Source: Actinomycetales bacterium
GTDB taxonomy: Bacteria; Actinomycetota; Actinomycetes; Actinomycetales; Cellulomonadaceae
DNA length: 64,000 nucleotides
Direction: 5' to 3'
NCBI GenBank assembly: GCA_020444245.1
Contig: JAHLLI010000023.1
Location: 1-64,000 of the forward strand
The position numbers and the translations under genes were made by a program. The notes under the pieces were generated by a model. It did no database searches. It saw only the letters and a list, made by a program, of their open reading frames with translations, and had not been told where the DNA came from. Positions 28,576 to 37,288 of this stretch are shown in pieces; within the stretch, counting starts at the first letter, position 1; every line of letters begins with the position of its first letter.

Positions 28576-29928
28576 TCAGCCGGTGGTGGCCGCGGTGGAG
28601 GCCGTGTCCGTCCCGGAGGGACCAGCGGTCGGGGCCGGGGGCGCGACGCGCTCCTCGACGGGCCCCGTGCCGGAGGGCACCGGAGGCGTGAGCAGCTCGG
28701 GCGCCGCATCACCGGCCACCGCGACGACCCTGTCGTGCCGGGCCTTGACCTCGGCCGCGGACATGCTGCCGACGCCCTTGCCGGCGGCGGCGAGGGCGGA
28801 CAGCGGTTCGACCTTGTGTCCGTCGGCCAGGTCGACGGTCACCGCCGTCCAGCCGACCGACTCCACCCGCGCCGGGCCACCCACGGGTTTGCGGATCGTC
28901 GCCTCGAAGATCAGGCCGGAGTCGGTGCGGGCGGTGCAGCAGTGCGCACCCTGGTTGGAGATGAAGTTGCCGAGTCCGTAGGCGACCCACATGCCCGAGC
29001 CGTCCGGGCCGCCCGAGAGGTGAGCGATCGGCTGCGGGACGTGGGCGTGGTGCCCGATGACCAGGTCGACCTCGCCGGAGTCCGCCAGCGCCTGGGCGAC
29101 CGCGACCTGCTCGGCCGCGGGCTCGGACACGTACTCCACGCAGCAGTGGATCGACACCACGACCAGGTCCGCGCCCGCCGCGCGCGCCGCCTTCGCGTCG
29201 GCGATGATCCGGTCGGTGTTGATGAGGTTGACGCTGTAGTCGGCCGGGACCGGCATGCCGTTGGTGCCGTAGGTCGCCGAGATGTGGGCGATCGTGACGG
29301 TCTGGCCCTCGCGGCCGAACTCGTACATCTGGATGTCGGAGGCCTCCGCAGCCGTCCGTGCGGTCCCGGCATGACCCAGCCCGGCAGCGTCGAACGCGTC
29401 GAGCGTCGCCTTCAGGCCGGCTTCGCCGCGGTCCACGCTGTGGTTGGACGCGGTGGAGCACCCGTCCCATCCGACCTTCTTCAGGTCGGGCACCAACGCC
29501 GCAGGGGCGCCGAACAGCGGGTAGCCGGAGGGCTTCACGCCGTCGGGCGCGACCGGCACCTCCATGTGGCAGATCGCCAGGTCGGCGCCCGCGATCCAGT
29601 CCGCGACCGGGGCCATCTCGCGGGTGAAGTCGTAGCCGTCGGCGGTGCGCGCGTCGGCGACCACACCCTCGTGCGGGAGCACGTCCCCGGCCGCGACCAG
29701 GGTGAGCACGGCGTCCGGGGGTGGCGTGGGCGTGGGCGTGGGCGTCGGGGTCGGCGAGGTGCTCGGGCTGACCGTCGCCGTCACCGGAGCGGCGGCCGTC
29801 CCGCCGTCGGGCCACAGACCGGTGGCCGCGGCTGCCGCGACGCCGGCCCCGGCGGTCAGCGCGAGGGCGACCAGGACGCCGATGGCGGACAGGCCGCGAC
29901 GCCGCTCCGACCGCGCGTGCCGACTCAC
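28576..29928 (-). CDS. CapA/PgsA-like metallophosphatase family exported protein
   Basis: The 450-residue protein starts with a signal or anchor segment (VSRHARSERRRGLSAIGVLVALALTAGAGVAAAAATG), followed by a Ser/Thr/Pro linker with a (TP)n run. The PGA_cap domain follows, with VAAGDVLPHEG, ASNHSVDRGEAG, VVVSIHCCVEY and VIGHHAHVPQP, the metal-site motifs of the calcineurin-like fold. Relatives take part in poly-gamma-glutamate capsule synthesis, but no capB/capC partners are seen, so the role is open. A Pro/Thr-rich C-tail follows. GTG 29928 is favoured by TAGTGT 7 nt upstream. Confidence 0.85.
   Translation of the reverse strand: MSRHARSERRRGLSAIGVLVALALTAGAGVAAAAATGLWPDGGTAAAPVTATVSPSTSPTPTPTPTPTPPPDAVLTLVAAGDVLPHEGVVADARTADGYDFTREMAPVADWIAGADLAICHMEVPVAPDGVKPSGYPLFGAPAALVPDLKKVGWDGCSTASNHSVDRGEAGLKATLDAFDAAGLGHAGTARTAAEASDIQMYEFGREGQTVTIAHISATYGTNGMPVPADYSVNLINTDRIIADAKAARAAGADLVVVSIHCCVEYVSEPAAEQVAVAQALADSGEVDLVIGHHAHVPQPIAHLSGGPDGSGMWVAYGLGNFISNQGAHCCTARTDSGLIFEATIRKPVGGPARVESVGWTAVTVDLADGHKVEPLSALAAAGKGVGSMSAAEVKARHDRVVAVAGDAAPELLTPPVPSGTGPVEERVAPPAPTAGPSGTDTASTAATTG
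29723..29750 (-). repeat. Hexanucleotide repeat encoding (TP)n
   Basis: About four units of GTGGGC (plus-strand reading) encode the Thr-Pro run in the linker of the CapA-like protein. Such a tract may vary in length by replication slippage without shifting frame. Confidence 0.6.
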
Positions 29929-29935
29929 GCGCGGC

Positions 29936-29941
29936 ACACTA
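29936..29941 (-). promoter_or_regulatory. Leaderless -10 (TAGTGT) of capA-like gene
   Basis: On the minus strand TAGTGT ends 7 nt before the GTG at 29928. Confidence 0.4.
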
Positions 29942-29975
29942 CCCTCCGGGTGCCGGGACGTGGCCCTGCGCACCG

Positions 29976-29981
29976 TAGGCT
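29976..29981 (+). promoter_or_regulatory. Leaderless -10 (TAGGCT) of pgsA
   Basis: TAGGCT ends 6 nt before the GTG at 29988; no Shine-Dalgarno is present. It is divergent from the capA-like promoter, with the two -10 boxes only 34 bp apart. Confidence 0.5.
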
Positions 29982-29987
29982 GAGGGC

Positions 29988-30554
29988 GTGACGAGGACGC
30001 CGATGGTCTGGAACGCGGCCAACATCGTCACCTTGGTCCGCTTCCTGCTCGTGCCGCTGGTGGTCGTCGCCCTGCTGCTCGACACCGGCGGCGGCGGGTG
30101 GCGCTGGGTGGCCGCGGGCGTGTTCCTGCTGGCCGCCGCCACCGACCGGCTCGACGGCTGGCTCGCCCGGCGCCTGGGGCAGGTGACCGACTGGGGCAAG
30201 CTCGTCGACCCGATCGCGGACAAGGCGCTCGTCGGCACCGCGCTGATCGCGTTGTCCGCACTCGGCGACCTGCCGTGGTGGGTGACGATCGTGATCCTGG
30301 TCAGGGAGCTGGGGGTCACCGCGCTGCGGTTCGCGGTGCTGCGCTACACGGTGATCGCCGCCTCGCCGGGCGGCAAGGCCAAGACGGTGCTCCAGACGAT
30401 CGGCATCACGCTGTTCCTGCTGCCGCTGGACACCCTGCCCGACGCGGTCCGGGTGGTCGCCTGGGTGGTGCTCGGCGCGGCCGTGGTGCTCACCGTGGTG
30501 ACCGGCCTGGACTACCTGCGCCGGGGTCTTGCGGTGCGTGCCGCCGCGTCATGA
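29988..30554 (+). CDS. pgsA: CDP-diacylglycerol-glycerol-3-phosphate 3-phosphatidyltransferase
   Basis: PgsA makes phosphatidylglycerol phosphate, the precursor of phosphatidylglycerol and cardiolipin. The 188-residue membrane protein has the CDP-alcohol phosphotransferase signature DRLDGWLARRLGQVTDWGKLVDPIADK (D-x2-DG-x2-AR...G-x3-D-x3-D) and about five or six membrane segments. A cardiolipin-synthase paralogue cannot be fully excluded, but the ftsK-pgsA-cinA-clgR order supports pgsA. cinA overlaps its end by 4 nt. Confidence 0.94.
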   Translation: MTRTPMVWNAANIVTLVRFLLVPLVVVALLLDTGGGGWRWVAAGVFLLAAATDRLDGWLARRLGQVTDWGKLVDPIADKALVGTALIALSALGDLPWWVTIVILVRELGVTALRFAVLRYTVIAASPGGKAKTVLQTIGITLFLLPLDTLPDAVRVVAWVVLGAAVVLTVVTGLDYLRRGLAVRAAAS

Positions 30555-31048
30555 GCGGGTCGACGGGGACCCTGGCAGAACGACTGGTGGGTCGCCTCGC
30601 AGCTGACGGGCGCACCCTCGCCGTGGCCGAGTCGTTGACCGGCGGTGCCGTGCTCGACGCCCTTGTCGCGGTGCCCGGAGCCTCGGCGGTGCTGCGTGGC
30701 GGCGTGGTCGCCTACGCCCCGGAGGTCAAGATCGGGGTCCTGGGCGTGCCGGCCGAGCTCATCGCCCGGCACGGCACCGTGCACCCTGACGTGGCCTGGG
30801 AGATGGCCAGCCGCGTGCGGGTCCTCCTCGGCGCCGACCTCGGCGTGGCGACCACCGGCGTCGCCGGGCCGGACCCGGTCGGAGGGCACCTCCCCGGCGA
30901 GGCGTACGTCGCGGTGGTCGGGCCGGCGGGGGAGCGGCTCATGTCGCTGCCGGCGTCCGCGGGAGCGGACCGCGCGACGATCCGCGCGAGGGCACGCGAC
31001 CTGGCGCTGACCCTGGCTCTGCGCCATGCGGGTGACCTGGTGGGGTGA
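30551..31048 (+). CDS. cinA: CinA C-terminal domain protein (nicotinamide-nucleotide amidase)
   Basis: The 165-residue protein is only the C-terminal CinA domain: TLAVAESLTGGAVLDALVAVPGASAVLRGGVVAYAPEVKIGVLGV, then ATTGVAGPDPVGGHLPGEAYVAVVGP. The family deamidates nicotinamide mononucleotide (PncC-type) in NAD salvage. The N-terminal MoCF-like half of long CinA is absent, as in many actinobacteria. The ATG overlaps the pgsA stop by 4 nt, so the two genes are coupled. Confidence 0.93.
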   Translation: MSGSTGTLAERLVGRLAADGRTLAVAESLTGGAVLDALVAVPGASAVLRGGVVAYAPEVKIGVLGVPAELIARHGTVHPDVAWEMASRVRVLLGADLGVATTGVAGPDPVGGHLPGEAYVAVVGPAGERLMSLPASAGADRATIRARARDLALTLALRHAGDLVG

Positions 31049-31158
31049 ACGCTCGACCCAGCCCGGGCGGGGTCGATGGGGCCGTGACAGGATCGAGGTG
31101 TCACAGCTGATCGGCGCCGGCGCCCGACCCTCGGGAACACCACGGGCCGCCGCGGCGT

Positions 31159-31186
31159 TCGACCAGACGTGACACGTACCGGTCGA
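31159..31186. promoter_or_regulatory. Nested palindrome upstream of clgR-like gene
   Basis: The inner palindrome ACGTG-A-CACGT (31167-31177) is perfect. The outer arms TCGACC (31159-31164) and GGTCGA (31181-31186) are also perfect and almost concentric with it. It lies about 120 bp before the HTH gene and is a good operator candidate. It does not match the ClgR boxes I remember. Confidence 0.45.
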
Positions 31187-31306
31187 CTCGCTCATCCCGA
31201 CCCTCGTTCCCATCGTGCTCCCGTCCGACCCGCGGGGTACGGTAGGCCAACCTCGGGACGCGCGACGGCACCCGGGACGAGACCGGAGCAGAAGGGAGGG
31301 CCCGCG

Positions 31307-31642
31307 ATGATCGTGCTGCGACGTGAGATCGGCGACGTGCTGCGTGCCGCCCGCCAGCGTCAGGGCCGCACCCTCCGCGAGGTGTCGTCGGCCGCGCGTG
31401 TGTCCCTCGGCTACCTGTCCGAGATCGAGCGCGGGCAGAAGGAAGCCTCCTCCGAGCTCCTCGGATCGATCTGCGAGGCGCTGGACGTGCCCATGTCGAT
31501 CGTGCTCCGTGAGGTGAGCGACCGGATCGCGGTAGCCGAGGACATGGCCATCCCCGACACCGTGCCGGCGGACCTGGAGCGCAGCCTCGGCCGCGGCGCC
31601 GGCGGCTGGTCACCACGTGGCGAGCTGGTCCGCGCCGGCTGA
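31307..31642 (+). CDS. clgR: XRE-family regulator, ClgR-like
   Basis: The 111-residue protein has a Cro/C1-type helix-turn-helix at about residues 8-65: [64 protein letters not shown]. This matches ClgR, an actinobacterial activator of clp protease genes and stress functions, which characteristically follows pgsA. The ATG has AGAAGGGAGGG 6 nt upstream. The pspA-like gene that follows clgR in mycobacteria is absent; nei/lhr lie next, on the other strand. Confidence 0.85.
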   Translation: MIVLRREIGDVLRAARQRQGRTLREVSSAARVSLGYLSEIERGQKEASSELLGSICEALDVPMSIVLREVSDRIAVAEDMAIPDTVPADLERSLGRGAGGWSPRGELVRAG

Positions 31643-31664
31643 GACCGGAGCCGAACCACCGACC

Positions 31665-31701
31665 TCAGGCCCCGTCGAGCGAACCGCTCGGCGGGGCCTG
31701 A
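31665..31701. terminator. 17-bp bidirectional hairpin overlapping the end of nei
   Basis: The outer stem 31665-31674/31692-31701 (10 bp) and inner stem 31676-31681/31685-31690 (6 bp) are joined by a G-T pair around a 3-nt loop. It sits 22 nt after the clgR-like stop and includes the stop and last codons of the convergent nei gene, so it should end both transcripts. Confidence 0.7.
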
Positions 31702-32447
31702 CACGTCGGGCACCAGAACACCGGGCGCTCCATCGGCGGGCGGCGCGCGGTGCCGACAGCCACGGGCGTGCCGCACCGTTCGCAGGGCCGACCCAGGCGG
31801 CCGTGCACGCGGGGTCGCGGGTCCGCCGTGACCGCGCGTCCCATGAGCTCGCGTGCGGTCATCACCAGGCTCGCCGGGTCCGGAGCCTCGTGGGCCGGTG
31901 TCCATGGCCAGACCCGACGTGCGAACAGGGTCTCGGCTGTCCAGATGGTGCCCAGGCCGGCCAGCACCTGCTGGTCGAGCAGGACCTCCGCGATCGGTCG
32001 CAGCTCCGCGGCGACCCGGGCCAGGACCACCGGCAGGCCGTCGGTGGGGAAGCCGTCGTCGAGCACGTCCGGGCCGAGGTGCCCGATCACGGTCGGCTCG
32101 TCCCGGGTGCGCAGCACGTCGAGCATGCCCAGACGCAGGCCGATGGCCGTCCAGCTGTCGGCGGCGAGTACGGCCCTGACCCACGGGTCGCGCTCGATCC
32201 CCGCGGTCGAGCCGGTCCGTGCGACCCGCCACGACCCGTCCATCCGCAGGTGGGTGTGCAGGGTGCGGCCGTCGTCGAGACGCGTGAGCAGGTGCTTGCC
32301 GTACGCCCTCGTGCCGAGCACCGTGCGGCCGGCGAGCTCGACGCCGCCGGCGTCCGGCCAGCGCAGCTCGGCGCGGCGCACCACGCGGCCGGCGAGGGCC
32401 TGGTCCAGGCGCGCTGCGGTGCGGCGCAGGATGTCGCCCTCCGGCAT
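31665..32447 (-). CDS. nei: Fpg/Nei family DNA glycosylase (endonuclease VIII-like)
   Basis: This base-excision repair glycosylase/AP lyase removes oxidised bases. The 260-residue protein begins MPEGD with the catalytic Pro2 and Glu3. It shows the conserved Lys in TRAYGKHLLTRLDDG, the H2TH region (DQQVLAGLGTIWTAETLF) and a C-terminal zinc finger with Cys pairs CERC and CPTC. The PEGD start points to Nei rather than MutM. It overlaps the lhr stop by one base (TGATG), so it is coupled to the helicase; lhr and nei are also neighbours in mycobacteria. Confidence 0.95.
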   Translation of the reverse strand: MPEGDILRRTAARLDQALAGRVVRRAELRWPDAGGVELAGRTVLGTRAYGKHLLTRLDDGRTLHTHLRMDGSWRVARTGSTAGIERDPWVRAVLAADSWTAIGLRLGMLDVLRTRDEPTVIGHLGPDVLDDGFPTDGLPVVLARVAAELRPIAEVLLDQQVLAGLGTIWTAETLFARRVWPWTPAHEAPDPASLVMTARELMGRAVTADPRPRVHGRLGRPCERCGTPVAVGTARRPPMERPVFWCPTCQAPPSGSLDGA

Positions 32448-35400
32448 CAGAGCCTCAGCCCGCGCGGCGTGGTGCCGAAGCCCGCGTCGGCCAGTGCGCG
32501 GGCGGCGCGGCCGGCGAGGACCTCGCGGTCCAGCACCTCCGCGCCGTCCAGGCGTCGCAGGGCGACGCGGCCGAGCCGTCCGCTGCGCACCATGTCCGCC
32601 AGGGCGAGCGCGCCGGTCCGCAGGTGGGCCGCGGCGGCCGTCTCGTCCCGGGCCCCGGTGAACGACAGCACGGTGCGCCCGCCGCGCTCGAGGTACCACG
32701 CGAGGTCGCCGTCCACGAGCACCACGAGCGCCCCTGCGGTGCGTCCTGGGCGGTGGGTCGTGGCGCCGGGCGGCCAGGGCAGTGCGGCGCCGAACGGGTT
32801 GGCCGGGTCGGTCGCCGCGAGCACGACCGCGCGGAGCTCCTCCGTGGCCCGCAGCTGGTCCACCGCTCCGGGCAGCGCGAACTGCGACCCCCCGAGGTGC
32901 TCGACGAAGTACCCGCGGCGCACGGCCCCGGACTCCTCCAGGGCGGCGAGCACCCGGTACACCTGGCCGAACCGCCCCGCGACCCCCTCGGTGGGGGCCA
33001 CCGCGCGCGTCACCACACCGTGGCGGTCGAGCAGCTGTGCTGCGGCAGCGCGGGCCAGGAGCGTCGGGTCGGTCTCCCTGGTCGGCAGCAGCGACCACCG
33101 CCCGGCGGCGTCCCTGGCCGGTCCGGACGGGCCGCCCGTGGGCCGCAGCGCGAGCCCGGGCCGCAGGGCCCTGCCCCGCGGTGTGGTCGCGCGGGTCCGG
33201 TGCGTGGTGCCCCGCCCGGTCGCGCCCAGCCTGGCGCGCACGGGGCCGAAGCCGTCGTTGGTGACCTGCCCGCACCAGGCCAGGTCCCACAGGGCCTCGA
33301 CCGCTCCCGCGTGGTCGGGTGGCTCGTCGGTCAGCTCCGCGACCCGGGCGACCAGCGGTTCCAGGAACCAGCCGCCGCCCGCGGCCAGGGCGGTGCGCAG
33401 CGCGTCGTGCAGGGGTGTGGCAGGCGGGACGAACGGGGCCGGGAGCGTCAGGTCCGCCGTGGCGGCCGGGTGCAGGCTGACCAGTCCGTCGCGGGCGGCG
33501 AGCGACGCGTGCCCGGCCCACAGCACCTCGCCGGCCGCGGTCAGCTCGTCGAGCATCGCGGGCGCGTAGTCCACCACCCTGGACGGCAGCACCAGGGTCT
33601 CCAGGGCCGACGCCGGGACGGGGTAGCCCGCGAGCTGCTCGACCACCCGGGCCAGCCCGTCCACGCCGCGCAGCGCGTGCCCGGCTGCCTGGCGGGTGCC
33701 GGCCGCACCGACCCCGGCGACGTGCTGCCAGGCCGGCAGGAACCGGCCCAGGGCCGCAGCGGGCACCGGCTCGACCTCGGCGCGCAGCGCGGCCAGCGAG
33801 CGTCGCCGGATCCGACGCAGGACCTCCACGTCGCAGTGGTCCTCCCCGGTGCCGCCGAGCACCTCGGGCCTCAGCCGGCCGACCACCACCGCGCCCTCGC
33901 GCTCCAGGCGCCGGAGCACCTCGCCGACGGCGGCCGGCGGCAGGGCGAACCGCTGGGCGATCTGGGCCGCGGTGAACGGGCCGTGGGTGCGCGCGTGGCG
34001 TCGGACCAGGTCGCCCAGCGGGTCGGCGACCGGGGCCGCGAGCTCGGCCGGCACCCCGGGGGGTAGTGCGACGCCCAAGGCGTCGCGCAGCCGGGCCGCG
34101 TCCTCGACGACCGCCCACTGCTCGCTGCCCGCGCAGCGCACCTGCAGGACCCTGCGCTGGGCCACGAGCGTGGAGAGCCAGCCGGGCAGCGCGTCGCGCG
34201 CGTCGGGGGCGGTGCGCTCGAGGGCCGCCGCCAGGTCCAGCGGGCCGTGCCGGCGCAGCACGTCGGCCGCCTGCTCCAGGTCGGTCGCGAGGCGGTCCGG
34301 TGCGGTGCCACCGACCTCGGCTTCCACCGCGAGCACGGCGGCGGGGTCGAGCAGATCGGCCAGCGGGGTGGCGTCCCCGGCAAGCAGCTCGGCGAGCAGC
34401 GCCGGGTCCAGGGTCAACGCGGCCGCGCGGCGCTCGGCCAGCGGCGCGTCGCCGTCGTAGAGGAACTGTGCCGTGTACCCGAACAGCAGTGACTGGGCGA
34501 ACGGCGACGGGGTCGGCGTGGTGACCTCGACCACCTGGACCCGCCTGGCGGCGACGTCGGCCATCAGTGCGGCCAGGCCCGCGGTGTCGAAGACGTCCTG
34601 GAGGCACTCGCGGGCGGCCTCGAGCAGGATCGGGAACTCGGGGTGACCCGCGGCGACCTGCAGCAGCTGGGCAGCTCGCTGGCGCTGCTGCCACAGGGGC
34701 TGGCGGCGGTCCGGGCGGCGACGGGGCAGGAGCAGGGCTCGGCCGGCGGCCTCCCGGAACCGAGCGGCGAAGATCGTCGAGGCGCCCAGCTCGGCTCGCA
34801 CGGCGTCGGCGACCTCGTCCGGGGCGAGCAGCAGGTCGGCGAGGTCGACCTGCGGCGCCTGCGGCACGGACCACGAGGCGCTCGCCGTGTCCCAGGTCGC
34901 CTCTCCGGAGGCCACCGCGTCCGGCAGTCTCAGGACGATGCCGTCGTCGGAGTGCATCACCGCGGCGTCCAGCCCGTAGCGCTCGCGCAACCGCCCGGCG
35001 ATCACCAGGGCCCACGGGGCGTGCACCCGTGCGCCGAACGGCGAGTGCACCACCACGCGCCAGTCGCCCAGCTCGTCGCGGAAGCGTTCGACCACCACGG
35101 TGGCGTCGTCCGGGACGCGGCCGGTCGCCTCGCGCTGCTCGGCCAGGTAGGCGACCAGGTTGTCGGCGGCCCACTCGTCCAGGCCCGCCGCCCTCGCGCG
35201 CGCCGCGGCCTCGTCGCGCGGCAGCGCGGCGGCCTCGCGCAGCCACGCTCCGACCGCCCGCCCCAGCTCCAGCGGCCGGCCGGGGCTGTCGCCCTTCCAG
35301 AAGGGCAGGCGTCCGGGCAGGCCAGGGGCTGGGGTGACGAGCACCCGGTCGGGGGTGATCTCCTCGATCCGCCAGGTGCTGGACCCCAGGGTGAAGGTGT

Positions 35401-37201
35401 CCCCGGCCCTCGACTCGTGGACCATCTCCTCGTCGAGCTCGCCGACCCGCAGCCCGCCGGCCAGCGTGCCCTCGCGCTCGCTGCCGGCGAGGAAGACGCC
35501 GTACAGCCCCCGGTCGGGGATGGTGCCGCCGCTGGTCGCGGCCAGCCGCAGCGCGCCGGGCCGTCCGTGCAGCACGCCGGTCGCCCGGTCCCAGACCAGG
35601 CGGGGACGCAGCTCGGCGAAGTCCTCGCTGGGGTAGCGGCCGGCGAGCATGTCCAGCACCGCGCGCAGCGACCCGTCGCCGAGCGTGGTGAACGGCGCGG
35701 CGCGCCGGATCACTCGGGCCAGCTCGTCCACGTCCCAGTCGTCGACCGCGACCATGGCCACGACCTGCTGGGCGAGCACGTCCAGCGGGTTGGCCGGGAC
35801 GTGGAGCTCCTCGATGGCGCCCGAACGCATCCGCTCGGCCACCACGGCGGCGGGCACCAGCTCGCCGCGGAACGTCGGGAACATCACCCCGCGGGACACC
35901 GCACCGACCTGGTGCCCCGCCCGCCCGATGCGCTGCAGCCCGGAGGCGACCGACGGCGGCGCACCGACCTGCACCACCAGGTCCACGGAGCCCATGTCGA
36001 TGCCGAGCTCGAGGGAGCTCGTGGCGACCACCGCGGGCAGCCTGCCGGACTTGAGGTCGTCCTCGGTCCTGGTCCGCTCGTCCCGGCTCATCGATCCGTG
36101 GTGGGCGCGGGCGAGCACGCCCGGTGCGCCCACGGCGGCGCCGGACTGCGCGGTCACCTCGGCCGGCACGAGGGCGCCTGGGTCGGGCAGGTCGGCCCCG
36201 TGGCGCGTGGCCCACACCTCGTTCATCCGCGCGGTGAGGCGCTCGGCGCCGCGTCGTGAGTTGGCGAACACCAGCGTCGAGCGGTGCGCGGCGACCAGGT
36301 CGACCACGCGCTCCTCGACGTGCGGCCAGATCGAGGGCCGGCGGGGGCGGGCCGCCGCGGCGCCGGACAGGTCGGGCGCGCCGGCCTGCTCCGGGAGGTC
36401 GGACGCGCCGCCCAGGTCGGACAGGTCCGGCACGGGGACCACGACGTCCACCTCGACCTGCTTGGCCGCCGGCGGCTGGACCACGCGCACCGCCCGTCCG
36501 CCGTCCGCCGCCGTCCGGGAGCCGGCGAGGAAGCCCGCGACGGCGTCCACCGGGCGGACGGTCGCGGACAGGCCGATCCGCTGCGCCGGGCCGCCGTGCT
36601 CGGCCAGCAGGGCGTCGAGGCGCTCGAGGCTGACCGCGAGGTGCGCGCCACGCTTGGTCCCGGCGACGGCGTGGATCTCGTCGACGATCACCGTGCCGAC
36701 GCCCGCCAGCCCGACCCGGGCCGCCGAGGTCAGGACCAGGAACAGCGACTCCGGCGTCGTGATGAGCACGTCCGGGGGGCGGAGGGCGAAGGCTCGGCGC
36801 TGCGCCTGGGGCGTGTCGCCGGTCCGCACGCCGACGGTGACCTCGGGCAGCGGCGCGCCGTGGCGCTCGGCGACCTGGCGGATGCCCACCAGCGGCGCGT
36901 GCAGGTTGCGCTCGACGTCGGTGGCCAGGGCCTTGAGCGGAGAGACGTACAGCACCCGGCACCGGTGCTGGCGGTCGGCCGGCGGCCCGGCCGTCAGCAG
37001 CCGGTCGAGCGACCAGAGGAACGCCGCCAGCGTCTTGCCCGACCCGGTGGGTGCGACGACCAGCGCGTGGTCACCGGCGCCGATCGCCTCCCATGCCCCG
37101 GCCTGCGCCGCGGTGGGTGCCTCGAAGGCACCGGCGAACCACTCGCGGGTGGCCGCGGAGAAGCCCGCTGGCAGGCCCGGGTCGTCGGTGGCGGCGTTCA
37201 C
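32447..37201 (-). CDS. lhr: Large ATP-dependent helicase Lhr
   Basis: Lhr is a superfamily 2 3'-5' helicase that unwinds RNA:DNA hybrids and is damage-linked in mycobacteria. The protein is about 1584 residues, the normal full length. It shows motif I APTGSGKTLAAF (about residues 52-63), motif II VIVDEIHAVAGTKRG, motif VI QRIGRAGHQVGAV and the long C-terminal extension (residues about 850-1580) that forms an Lhr-CTD. The GTG at 37201 is preferred; an in-frame start nine codons earlier is possible. It is coupled to nei. Confidence 0.96.
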   Translation of the reverse strand: MNAATDDPGLPAGFSAATREWFAGAFEAPTAAQAGAWEAIGAGDHALVVAPTGSGKTLAAFLWSLDRLLTAGPPADRQHRCRVLYVSPLKALATDVERNLHAPLVGIRQVAERHGAPLPEVTVGVRTGDTPQAQRRAFALRPPDVLITTPESLFLVLTSAARVGLAGVGTVIVDEIHAVAGTKRGAHLAVSLERLDALLAEHGGPAQRIGLSATVRPVDAVAGFLAGSRTAADGGRAVRVVQPPAAKQVEVDVVVPVPDLSDLGGASDLPEQAGAPDLSGAAAARPRRPSIWPHVEERVVDLVAAHRSTLVFANSRRGAERLTARMNEVWATRHGADLPDPGALVPAEVTAQSGAAVGAPGVLARAHHGSMSRDERTRTEDDLKSGRLPAVVATSSLELGIDMGSVDLVVQVGAPPSVASGLQRIGRAGHQVGAVSRGVMFPTFRGELVPAAVVAERMRSGAIEELHVPANPLDVLAQQVVAMVAVDDWDVDELARVIRRAAPFTTLGDGSLRAVLDMLAGRYPSEDFAELRPRLVWDRATGVLHGRPGALRLAATSGGTIPDRGLYGVFLAGSEREGTLAGGLRVGELDEEMVHESRAGDTFTLGSSTWRIEEITPDRVLVTPAPGLPGRLPFWKGDSPGRPLELGRAVGAWLREAAALPRDEAAARARAAGLDEWAADNLVAYLAEQREATGRVPDDATVVVERFRDELGDWRVVVHSPFGARVHAPWALVIAGRLRERYGLDAAVMHSDDGIVLRLPDAVASGEATWDTASASWSVPQAPQVDLADLLLAPDEVADAVRAELGASTIFAARFREAAGRALLLPRRRPDRRQPLWQQRQRAAQLLQVAAGHPEFPILLEAARECLQDVFDTAGLAALMADVAARRVQVVEVTTPTPSPFAQSLLFGYTAQFLYDGDAPLAERRAAALTLDPALLAELLAGDATPLADLLDPAAVLAVEAEVGGTAPDRLATDLEQAADVLRRHGPLDLAAALERTAPDARDALPGWLSTLVAQRRVLQVRCAGSEQWAVVEDAARLRDALGVALPPGVPAELAAPVADPLGDLVRRHARTHGPFTAAQIAQRFALPPAAVGEVLRRLEREGAVVVGRLRPEVLGGTGEDHCDVEVLRRIRRRSLAALRAEVEPVPAAALGRFLPAWQHVAGVGAAGTRQAAGHALRGVDGLARVVEQLAGYPVPASALETLVLPSRVVDYAPAMLDELTAAGEVLWAGHASLAARDGLVSLHPAATADLTLPAPFVPPATPLHDALRTALAAGGGWFLEPLVARVAELTDEPPDHAGAVEALWDLAWCGQVTNDGFGPVRARLGATGRGTTHRTRATTPRGRALRPGLALRPTGGPSGPARDAAGRWSLLPTRETDPTLLARAAAAQLLDRHGVVTRAVAPTEGVAGRFGQVYRVLAALEESGAVRRGYFVEHLGGSQFALPGAVDQLRATEELRAVVLAATDPANPFGAALPWPPGATTHRPGRTAGALVVLVDGDLAWYLERGGRTVLSFTGARDETAAAAHLRTGALALADMVRSGRLGRVALRRLDGAEVLDREVLAGRAARALADAGFGTTPRGLRL

Positions 37202-37288
37202 CCCCGCATCGTGGCAGGCCCCGCCCACAGCCGCAGCGAGTCGGGCGGTGCCGGCGCGTGGTCCGGGCCGGCACCGCCCTCCCGGGGC

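Noticed and set aside
26082-28712. 876-codon minus-strand frame opposite ftsK and the GGDEF-EAL gene
   Set aside because: Antisense to genes with clear domains; its low-complexity His/Arg/Gln composition marks it as a shadow.
29388-29404. SOS-like TCGAAC followed by a GTCGA half
   Set aside because: Inside the capA-like coding region, with the wrong spacing and no promoter nearby.
37202-37228. Upstream start giving lhr nine extra residues
   Set aside because: The extra residues are not typical of Lhr and the GTG at 37201 fits equally well; left as a minor alternative.
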